Assembly (NCBI GenBank): GCA_002150815.3
Contig: NDFF03000201.1
Span: forward strand, 1 to 64,000
Length of the DNA: 64,000 nucleotides
DNA from: Grammothele lineata
Lineage: Eukaryota > Basidiomycota > Agaricomycetes > Polyporales > Polyporaceae
Direction: 5' to 3'
Below the pieces are notes generated by a model, which was not told the origin of the DNA, searched no databases, and saw only the letters and a program-made list of their open reading frames with translations. Numbering within the stretch: position 1 is the stretch's first letter; each line of letters starts with the position of its first letter. Shown here one piece after another: positions 11,088-20,600 of this stretch. The position numbers were made by a program, and so were the translations under genes.

Positions 11088-12535
11088 ATGGCCGCCATTC
11101 AAGCAACCCACTCTAGCACCGGCGTACAGGTAAGTGAAGGTATATAAACCGCGAAAATGCCAAAATTAAAGTACACTGGGAAACACGACAGGGAATTCCG
11201 GTCATGGATAGCAACACCGGTATTCGCACCATTATCGCTTTTTCGGTATGTTCTATTTACAACAACCTCTCAGCCTTGTTTTGCATGATGCAATGTTCTT
11301 ACGCAGGGAGGAATCAATGAAACATCAATCGAAAGGCTCGCCAGACGTCTCGCTCAACCGCCCCTCAGCGAGATTGAAGCGATGGGGTACCCAGTGCCTG
11401 AGATAGGGGCTGTAGTCGCTGACATCTCGTATGGGAGCCAGCACACCGATCCAATCATCTTTACAACGTACTTCAAGGAACGCGCTCGCGCGCAGCTGCG
11501 ATTGCTCCTCCGGCTCGTTGACGATGCGATTATCATCAAGGACCGGTTCGTTTGCCTTCAGCGCGCCCGCACCGCAGCTCAACGCAATCCACGATCCGTC
11601 GAAACCCCGCCATCGCTGTCGGACAAACCGTTGAGGGACTGCGCAAATCGCATGAGTGACAATCAATGGCGCTGGATTGCCACGGTTCGTTGGCTAGCGA
11701 GCGAGTGGAACAACGATCAAGCACATCAGTTGTCGACCACAGGAATGATGTACGTACTTTTCGCCTACACTCTGTTCACTTCCTCACGTGGTGATCTCTA
11801 TTTTCAGTGAGCATTGTGTCGACGACACTGTGTACGATCGCTCAAAGCTCAGACGCGAGTTGGAGGATGGGCTGCCATGCCCAAATGACCGCTGTCGCAC
11901 CTACGTTCAAGTGCGTTGAGTTCATTAGCTCAGTGAATTGAAACTGAACGTACTGCTAACCTGCACATTGCCCTTAGCATTCTCTTGGTGACCCTGTGTC
12001 CGCAAATCCGCATGAGACAACCGAACGTGATGTAACGCGTCTCTGCTCATGTCAACGGTATGGATATCCGCATGCTGACTAGTTCGTTTGATAGTCTGTA
12101 CTACTTGCGATTGCGCAACGTGAAAATCGGTGGCATGATTACGGCCTCTCTGCGGTGGATATCGAGCCGCTGAATGCACCAGTTCCGGAACTGGTGTACA
12201 TCGGGCTGATCGAGGACGTTTGCGACAATCTCGCGCTGGACGGACTGTACCGTGCGGCGTACTTTCCGGAACGTTTTCGTGCAAGGATATGTTTTCTCAG
12301 ACGCACCCTCGACACTATGGAGTGCTGCCAGTCGGAGATAGTCGATTGTCGGCGTGACATCATTCGTGGGCGAGCCGACCCGTGGGGGAAACCTGCGTGG
12401 GTGGACTGGTACATGAAGGAGGAGCGTCGAGTTGTTGTGGAGATAGCATTGGAATGGGAGCAATGGTGTCGTGCAGTGAACTGGCTGCTTTGCGAATGGG
12501 TCCACAGCAGATTCTTTACAGCACCGTCTGAGTAG
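11088..12535 (+). CDS. Uncharacterised 378-residue protein
   Basis: Six exons: 11088-11129, 11192-11245, 11307-11749, 11808-11910, 11978-12031, 12095-12535. The start has a good context (CACCATGG). I do not recognise the family. It is mixed alpha/beta in look, with a Cys pair (CPNDRC) in exon 4 and a Trp/Cys-rich C-terminal half. The donor of exon 5 is uncertain: GTAACG at 12032 keeps frame with the long final exon, while GTATGG at 12058 would end the protein early at about 12172. It lies in the same direction as the OB-fold gene, with palindrome cluster 4 between them and cluster 5 just after its stop. Confidence 0.65.
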
Positions 12536-12634
12536 TAACGTACCGCCTGCGGCTAGCATAGTTTGTTAATAAATCACGATGGTGAAATCCTCTGCATAAC
12601 TTTAATACGACATCGCAAATTATACCCTATCATG

Positions 12635-12894
12635 CTGTATGCGCTGCGCGCTGCGCATATAGCTTCAAACGTGAATGTTGGCTGTATGCGCTGCGCACAG
12701 CGCATATAGGCTCCAAGTCCAACGACGACTGTATGCGCTGCGCGCAGCGCATATAGCTTCAAGCATGGATGCTGGCTGTATGCGCTGCGCGCAGCGCATA
12801 TAGCCGCAGCTAAACACTGAGTGTATGCGCTGCGTGCAGCGCATATAGCCAATATTATGAGACAGGCTGTATGCGCTGCACGCAGCGCACAAAG
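12635..12894. repeat. Palindrome cluster 5, six copies at about 47-bp period
   Basis: Copies start at 12635, 12682, 12729, 12776, 12821 and 12867, spaced 47, 47, 47, 45 and 46 bp. The right arms mostly end GCGCATATAG, a variant typical of this cluster. Spacers 1 and 3 are clearly related (both begin CTTCAA and end TGG). The array lies between the converging 3' ends of the genes at 11088-12535 (+) and 12945-13423 (-). Confidence 0.95.
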
Positions 12895-12944
12895 CCTATT
12901 GACGCGCCCCACGCATCTATCATACACGAACCCAATGATATACG

Positions 12945-13423
12945 CTACGTTCCACCCAGCACATACAAGTACATGTTCCGTTCGATCGCAAGCTGCTGCA
13001 GAGACGAGTCAATCGAATGCAGGATCGTCTGGTGCGCGGTGTCTCTCTCCGCATCAAATACTTGCACAGGATCCTCCAGGTCCAACTTCACCTGCTCAAA
13101 CAACCGATGCACCCACTCGCATTCACGCTCATACACAGATTGCAATCCCTTGATCGCAGCCTCCTCAGCCTCACGCCCGTGAAGTGCACGGAAAACCGCT
13201 CGCAGCCCCGCCGCACTCATCCAATCGAGATGTTCAGGAATCGGCATGTCTCCCAAGTCAGGGAGAGCGTTTGATTCGTTACTTGCGTCCCCAGTTACGG
13301 TAGACTAGAGAATGATAGTATCGCATCTTCGCCAATGTTGATACCAACATTTGCACTCACCGCAGGGCCAGATCCGCCCGCCGCACTCGTCGCATCATGG
13401 TACGTCTCTTCGTCGGACGCCAT
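12945..13423 (-). CDS. Uncharacterised 140-residue protein
   Basis: Two exons, 13361-13423 and 12945-13304, join in phase across a GTGAGT...CTAG intron. After an acidic, Ala/Gly-rich start, residues 40-140 look fully helical, with heptad-like spacing (AEEAAIKGLQSVYEREC and on), which suggests a coiled coil or helical bundle. No known domain is recognised. It is convergent with the gene at 11088-12535 and divergent from the gene at 13804. Confidence 0.7.
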
Positions 13424-13803
13424 CGCGCTCTGAGTTCATTTGGTTAGTCAAACCCATCCCATTGACATGCAAAACACATACCTCGCATCTAGCAGTCCGA
13501 CTCGTGCGCGCGCTCTCGCTCCCTTCAGACATTGGAGGTGGCGGGCGAGAGAGTTTGCAGGGCCAGGGGGTCCTGTCCGCATGGTGCGTTCATTCACAAC
13601 ACGTTTTATATATATCCTCTCGCTTCTTCTTCCCGCACTGTTCACATGCTCACATCCGGACTTCTTATTCTACATATCGGAACCATCTCGCTTCTGTCTC
13701 CATAGATCTCTCCCACACCCTAAGTGTGCCACTTATCTTCCTCCCCCACCGCCTCTCCTCCCCTGCTCCCCTAGCGTCCTTACTCTCTCTGTCTCTGCTC
13801 ACC

Positions 13804-14732
13804 ATGTCTTCCACTGACAATACCGGGGTTGACGGGATCGTGGTAAACCCTGACGGCTCCATGGCTCTCACAGACGACCCTGACACCGGCCGGATCGTTG
13901 TAAACCCTGACGGTACCATGCGCGTTACGGATGTAAGTGACTTATATTCTAACCGGTCGTATTGATGCTTAGCAGCGTTCATTGCAGACATCGGTTAACA
14001 GACCGATTGACCCCTACGTTGCAGCTGACCGGGTCTGGGCCTGGGTAAGTCCGTCTCAGTGATGATCAACTTCATACGAATGCCATTTTTGTCAGGCTGC
14101 TCAATTCACTCGCGAACACTCGTTACGGCGCTCTCGCCTACCTGCGTACATCCCTCCCGCTCCTCCTTCCGAAGGAAGCACGGGCTCCGACGTGCCCAGT
14201 CTCAAAACCGTCTCTGACGATTCCGGCGATGAGGTACGTCGTCTGAAATAGCTGTGATATTTATCGTTGTGCTGACCTTGCATGCGTTTTAGCCCGCTGA
14301 TGAACTGAGTCGCGATCCCCTTTGGCGTGAGCTTGTTGAACGGCCGGTCGATGAATCTCTTGCCTTAGTACGTGAGTTGTTTCGTTTCGTTCTTGCTCTT
14401 ACTCATTTTCGCTTCAGGGGACAGACCTTCCCATTGAGTCTGTGGCCATCGCCGCTGGACAACATCGTGTGAGCACGATGAACGCAATGCTTGATCGCAA
14501 CTCCCGGCGCATCGACGAATGTATCGCCGAGCTTCGCGATCTTGAGGCTCACCCGCCCTCGTCCTACCAACCAGGCGTTGCGATAGACGTTGGCGATGCA
14601 GAGGCGATGGCATGGGAGCGCAGGATTGGTATTCTTAGGGAGTTCCTTGAAGGCAGTCTTGAGCGGTTGGATGAGCGGACGAGGGCAATGCCTGGTTGGG
14701 TTGACGTCAACACGGACTTAGCAGGGCAGTAG
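13804..14732 (+). CDS. Uncharacterised 237-residue protein with VVNPDG repeats
   Basis: Five exons in phase: 13804-13932, 13988-14044, 14096-14233, 14293-14367, 14418-14732. The start is CACCATG. The N-terminus holds two copies of a unit of about 19 residues, GIVVNPDGSMALTDD and RIVVNPDGTMRVTD. The middle is Ser/Pro-rich and the C-terminal 100 residues are helical (MNAMLDRNSRRIDECIAEL). I do not recognise the family. The promoter side faces the 140-residue gene, and palindrome cluster 6 follows the stop codon by about 100 bp. Confidence 0.75.
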
Positions 14733-14828
14733 CAAGATCGCTGTTCTCTCTACAAATCGCGCACGTTAGGCCATGTACTACTACCGCATCCCTCTCAATA
14801 TGATGTATCTGCACCCTGTCGAAGCTGC

Positions 14829-15052
14829 CTGTATGCGCTGCATGCAGCGCATATAGCCGACCTACTGAGCGTGTGAAAGATGTCCGTCTGTATGCGCTGC
14901 ATGCCGCGCATACAGCTAGAGGGACTATATACGCTGCATGCCGCGCATACAGCCAAGTACGTATGCGCTGCATGCCGCGCATGTAGACATGTACATGCAT
15001 CAGGTATATTATTGAATATACAAGTATCAGATATGATGCCGCGCATACAGCC
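14829..15052. repeat. Palindrome cluster 6, four copies and one half copy
   Basis: Copies start at 14829, 14888, 14925 and 14959, and a right half lies at 15034-15052. Most have the CATG centre followed by CCGCGCATACAG, so the centre is changed in a way specific to this cluster. This is the last cluster; beyond it I find only one decayed copy, at 23152. Confidence 0.92.
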
Positions 15053-15726
15053 ATACAACCCTTTTTTCTATCCAAAGTGTAGCTCTAACCCTCATGGGGG
15101 TACCCTGAAACCCCCTTAATTGGATAGACGCTAGACCCACGTGCCTGATGAGCACGTGGACCCGGAATAACTCCGGACGGATCAAGGCCGACGATATAAA
15201 TAGCGCGCCTATTCTCAGCCAATGAGAATTCACGCTGAGTCGTTCCACCTCGGGCATCATTTGTCATCCCCGAGGTCGTACCACTAATCGAATTACAAGA
15301 ATAGCCAACCAATCGGACTAGATGTGGGTCGGGTACGTCGCGTACTACCTACCATAGTCTATTTGGTAATACTTACATTATCTGGTATTTATCACTGAAC
15401 AGGTCTGATGAGGCGTATAAAGCCGAAAGGACCGCCGCTGGGAATCCCCCAACGGTTCTTACCTGTTCGGCCTCAGCCACATCCCGCCGGAGCCAGTGCA
15501 CTCTCCTCCTCGTCGCCTTCGGCTCCTCGTCGTCGAGTGCACCACCTAACCTAACCCTAACGACGTGCGCGAGGGATGAAGAACATATGTACAAACATAC
15601 ACTGAAAAAACGGCGCCGAACGGCGGCCTGGCCATGCCTGCGCGGTGTGTACAAGGTACGCAGTGGCAAATCCGATTTGACCCCTGTGCATGTAAGCAGT
15701 GCAAAACCGGTTTAGGTGCGTATATA
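15053..15726. other. Hairpin-rich, promoter-like spacer
   Basis: No gene is supported. Short inverted repeats occur close together: CCACGTGC / GCACGTGG at about 15137-15161, CCTCGGG / CCCGAGG at about 15247-15274, and ATTCTCA / TGAGAAT at about 15210-15228. A TATAAATA box lies near 15195. A telomere-like run (CCTAACCTAACCCTAAC) is at about 15544-15562. The right end marks the break of the truncated receptor copy. A solo LTR or element end is possible, but no terminal repeats were found. Confidence 0.4.
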
Positions 15727-16907
15727 CTACTCGGACTTGGCATCCCGATTCTTCCTGTCGCTCTATGTGAGTACTATTTTCTGCGGTTCACCAGTCTCTT
15801 CGGCCCATTTTAATCATTGGCACAGATTGGTTCTATCAGGGACATCGTTTTGATATCTACGAGGGCGTCGGTTGCATTGAGGAGTACCCGAACACCATCC
15901 TCTCGTACTTCCTCTTCTACGCTTGGCCCATCCCCATCGGTCTCGTTTCCGCAACATACTGTGTGCTTACCCTGCGCGCCTTCTTCCGCCGCCGCCGCCA
16001 GTTCAACGAGCTCATCGCCCAGAACTCGGACCTCACATTCAACCGCTACTTCCGAGTCATGGGCCTCGCCGTGCTCGAGATGTCATTCACCGTCCCGCTC
16101 ACCACATACGACGTCATCGTTAGCGCACGCGCTCCTCCCTACCCATGGCGCGGGCTGGCGAACCTGCACTATGGATTCTCGCGCGTCGACCGTATTTCCG
16201 CCCTCATTTGGACCATGAACGCGACCGCTGTCAGGACTTTGCGCCTCCGCGCGTGGCTGGTGATTGGGTGCGCGCTCGCGTTCTTCCTCTTCTTCGGCCT
16301 CACGGAGGAGGCGTGCAGCCACTACAAGAGCGTTTTCTCGTACATCGCCAGACGTCTCGGTATCTCGATGCTCAAGAGCGGTACCGCTTCCTCTTCCCTC
16401 GGGTGCGCTTCGAACTTTTCTCAGCTCGCGCATGCACACCAATGCTCACTGGCGTGCAGGTCGAACTGGATGGCACGCGTCACCGGAAGTACCCCAAGGC
16501 TTGGGCAGCGCGGAAGGCGCCAGAGACGGCGAGACTCGCTCGGCTTCACGATCTCAGACAAGACCTCGACGAACCTCACGGCTAGCGGGAACCAAGGCAC
16601 TCAATCATTGATCCATCCAGTCACTTCAACCGGAACCGTAGTGAGCGTTTGCCTCGCTCCTTCCGTCGAGTTACCTGTAGAAAAGGAGGGCGCGCTCGCG
16701 CCGCGTTATATCTCCCCCGCGGGACCCCCGTCTCTACCCTTGAGTCTGCCCGCTCCTGGACTCGATATACCGTATCCTCCTCCGCTCGCGCATGTCCATG
16801 ACACTCGTATGGTGTCTCCCATGCGCCGGGAGACCGACGTGCCATCTCCCGCTCATCTACCGCCATTCGCGTCCATGGGTACGCGCTCCGTCGGCGATAT
16901 AGTCTAA
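15727..16907 (+). pseudogene. 5'-truncated STE3-type pheromone receptor copy
   Basis: This is the last part of exon 3 (15727-15766, encoding LLGLGIPILPVAL), then exon 4 (15826-16402) and exon 5 (16460-16907). They match exons 3-5 of the intact receptor at 27241-28905 with conserved introns and phases. Shared blocks include YWFYQGHRFDIYEGVGC and FFRRRRQFNELIAQNSDL. Exons 1-2 and most of exon 3 (TM1-3) are missing and no substitute is seen upstream. The retained reading frame has no stop or frameshift, so the loss looks recent. The similarity continues past the stop to about 17135. It is unlikely to work as a receptor unless spliced to an unseen upstream exon. Confidence 0.85.
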
Positions 16908-17655
16908 GTCGGAGCCTCGTCGATAGCTATACATTCCTCGTTTGTATCATCCATTCCGTCCTCCTAACTCGTTTCACTATCATCGTGTTCTCAGGATATA
17001 CATCTCCGTTTCCTCCGGGTCTTGCTCTCGTCCTACGCATTGTATTGATAGCACCTTCATATTCACACGTATCCTAGGCTCGCTGTAACGTTAGGTATCT
17101 GACACAAAGCCGAATCAATCCACGCATGCTTTCGCTGTAATTATCAAGTGGATGCGCTATATCGTGCCCGCGACCTTCTGCGCACCGAATGCTGCCCATA
17201 CTCGAGCTCCGGCACATGAGGGACGAGACTACCGTGGTCTCGTTCCGTCAATTATCACCGACGCCACGAGCAGGAAAACCTATGTTATGTGCCAGCGTCG
17301 GAGCACTGTTCGTTCACTCGCAACGCGTTTGCGGGACCTAGCCATGGCGCCTTGGTGTATCTACAAGTCCTGAGAGCAAGTCTGAGACGGACGCAAGTGT
17401 GCATAATCATTCATGTATGAACCTTGAAATGTACGACAGAAGAACCCATATGTTGCGTGTAAGACAAGACACGGCGAAGATGTTGCAAATGCACAGCAGG
17501 ACGACAGCTGGTAATGATGATGATGGCGACGGATACATGAGTACAGGATGCGTGTGGGGAGCGGACGGATGGATGCGTATTAGAATGCGTGCATGCGGAA
17601 GAGAACATGATGGGTCGAAGGTAAAAACGAGGACGGGACGGCGGTATAAAAGGAC
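16908..17655. other. Duplicated receptor 3' flank, no gene
   Basis: From 16908 to about 17135 the sequence resembles the reverse complement of about 27000-27240, including a shared CCTACGCATTGTATTGATAG block, so the receptor duplication includes the 3' flank. No coding exon is supported in the rest, which holds the 3' end of the minus-strand SH3-TBC gene. Confidence 0.6.
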
Positions 17656-20600
17656 CTATATGCTGTTTTTCGGGAGGGAGATCGAGGCCGGCGTCGCGGG
17701 CGAAATCGGGGAGGGACGCGTTTGCGCGGTCCGGCGTTTGGTCTGTGCTTCAAGCTTGCTGCGCTGCTTCCGGAGGTCATCGTCTTTCAGTTTCATCGAA
17801 AGGGCAAGCTCGACGAAAGCCTCAGGCGTAGGCGGCAGAGACCGCTGGGGCTGCGTCAACGCGTCGAGCGCGGAGTCCGGTGATGATGATTGGAGGACGG
17901 CGCTCCTGTTGCAGGCGAACAACGCCAATCCAGCCCTGAACAAGAACGGAACGCCTGCAGCAGACGCAATGAGCACGCGTGAAGTACGAGGACGAACGAG
18001 CTCACCGTCGTAGAGGAACACGTCCCAGAGGCGTACGAGGTACTCCGGGGGAAGCGCATCCGCAAACACGGTTGTGAACCTTCGCATCATGTTCAACAGA
18101 GGCACAAAACGATTAGAGCCATTCTGACTTACCATGCACGGCAGACGACGATCGGCGGGACGCCCATATCGCCGAAGAGCTTCTTCGCGCACGCCGGCTC
18201 GTTCGTCTCGACGGCCCGCCCGAACAAGGACGCGTCGACTTCGAGCTGCACACTGCTGCTTGAAAAGTACGGTCGCAGGTGAGCGTCCATCACGGAGATG
18301 AACGTCCAGAACGCGTCTTCCTCTGGCGACTGCAGGAGCAGCTGCGCAGCGACCATCGCGAGCCCTACGTCGATTATCAGCAAAGCTCGACCGCTCAACG
18401 TGCGTAACATACCTCGCGAATATACAATATCCGGAACCATGCACATGTACGCCTGGAGGAGCGTCGCGAGCGACCCGTCCTGAAGTTGCGGAGTCGCCAT
18501 GAACGACGCCCTGATGTCCCGCTCGATGTCCGCGTACGCAGAAACCTTCTCGCGCCGCGCGAGTTTTTGGTAAAGTCCTTCCATCCGCCTCGCCTTGCTG
18601 TCCATCAGGAGCGCCCACACCTGGTAACGCACCGACGCGGGCACGCCATCGAGCACCATCTTGCGAACCTTTTTGCTCTTCCGCGCTTGCGAAGGGACGA
18701 GGGTGGTCATCGCAGTGATCCAGCGTTGTTCGCGCTGCCGGTGCGCCTCGACCTGTGACGCGTCCCCGCCCTCCTTTTCTCTTTCCTTGGGAGACTTGAC
18801 GAGCGAACTCGCGCTATGGGAGGCGTCACTTGCCAGTCGGTGGCTCGAACCGGAGAGCGTGGACAAGGCCGGGCTCTCCGTCCGCAGGAAGCTCGCGTCA
18901 GGCCGCGCGGGACTCGGTAGAGACTCGAAGCTGCCGCCGAACGGGGAGAGCGGAAGTGTGGGCCGGACGAGCTCGAAGTCCGTGTCTTGAACCTGCACCG
19001 TGTCTTGCTCGGCCGTGTATTCGCTCGTGCTCACGCTGACCGTCGGGCTCGTGACGGACTGCATCGACTGGTGGCTCGTGACGAGCCGGAGCGGTGCCAT
19101 CGGCGGACGCGACATGCCCCGTTTGCTGATTCGGAGTCCCTGTGTGCTGCCCTCCACGGGTGATTCCTCCGTCGGCGAGAGGGGCGACATGACGCGCGGC
19201 GAGCTCTCCTCCGAGCGCATCGTGTCGACCGAGGGCCGCGCGTACGACGACGAGGACGTCCGCTTGCGCCGCGGGGAAGACGGGGCGTCCGACGCGCGCG
19301 AGGGTAAGATGGCGGAACGGCTGTGCCGAATGACGCGCGGGGACGACGGCTGGGGCGGGGGGATGACGGCCGACTTGGGGGACGATGGCGGGGTCGTGCG
19401 GAGCGCCAACGCCTCGGGCAATGATGCAAGGGGTGATTGCGTTTGGACGGTGGGCGATGCTGGCGCGATGCGGTCTGTCTCGAGGACCTGCGGCACGTCT
19501 GGTGCGCCGCCTTCGTGATGGACATCTAGAGATAGTGACCGATGGGCTTCGGGACGTGGATTGGCGGCGAGAGCACCCGCTAGGAGGGGAGACGCGGGTG
19601 GGAGCGGGCTCGTGGACGTGCGGAGGGGAGGGGAACGTACGGGCGGGGGCACGTTGTTGTTCTGGGAGAGCGAGAGCGGCGAGGGCGCGTGTATGCCGCG
19701 GAGCACGGTCGGCGAGTGTGACACGGTCGCGCGCTGCGGGGCGGGGACGTTCGCGACCGAGACCGTCGTCGTCGTCGCGGCCATCGCCGACTTGGAGCGC
19801 TTCGTTGTGATCTGCAGCGGGCGGATGGGCGACAACGGCGGCGAGAGCGGTCCGGAGATTGTGGGCATCGAATCATCACGACTGCGCACGTATTAGGGGT
19901 CAGCACAAACAGCGTCTATCTACAACGTTCAGAACCTGTTCGGCGCGCACCTCTTCTCGCTCAGCGCCTCTGTCCGAATCGACAGTCCACCAGAACTGGC
20001 CATGCCCGAGAACGAGCGAGAGCGCGGGCGCACGGTATGCACCGTCGGCGCGAAGTTCGCGCGGGGGATCGGTTGGCTCCCACCTTGCGCCGCACTCGCG
20101 AGGACCTGATCGATTTGCGCGGTCATGCTCGCGAGCGGCGGGGAGCCCGCGTTCCTCCTCCCCACGGGGTCCATGGCGCCCCTGAACGGAGGCGATGTCG
20201 TGTTCGCCCGTCCGATGGGCTCAACGACGCCCTGCGCAGGCCCCGGAAGTTGCACAGGTCCTCCCATCGCGGGAGGCGACATCATGTTCCTCCGACCGGC
20301 CGGGTCGCCCATCGGAGGAGACATCATGTTCATCCTTCCCGTGGGGTCCTGCAGCGACCCACCCGCCATGGGAGGGGACATCATCCTCCGCCCCACTGGG
20401 TCCGCCATGCCGGGAGCGCCAGGCGGCGAGACAGTGTTCGCGCGCGCGACCTGCGCGCCTGGAGGAGGCACGACGACCGCGTTGACGTTGCTCGGGATCG
20501 GAGGCGACGTCGCGCTCCGCCGCGGCATCCCGCGCTCCATCCCCTGACCCATCCCTTGACCTAGGCCGGGGCCCGCACCAATCCCCAGCCCAACCGCGGG

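Noticed and set aside
12635..12894. CRISPR array
   Set aside because: Regular 28-bp repeats with 19-bp spacers look like one, but this is intron-rich nuclear DNA, spacers resemble each other, and no cas genes are present.
15053..15726. Solo LTR
   Set aside because: A TATA box and hairpins are present, but no TG...CA ends, target duplication or internal retroelement sequence were found.
16083..16442. Minus-strand ORFs over the truncated receptor
   Set aside because: They are antisense shadows of receptor exon 4; the plus frame is conserved with the intact copy.
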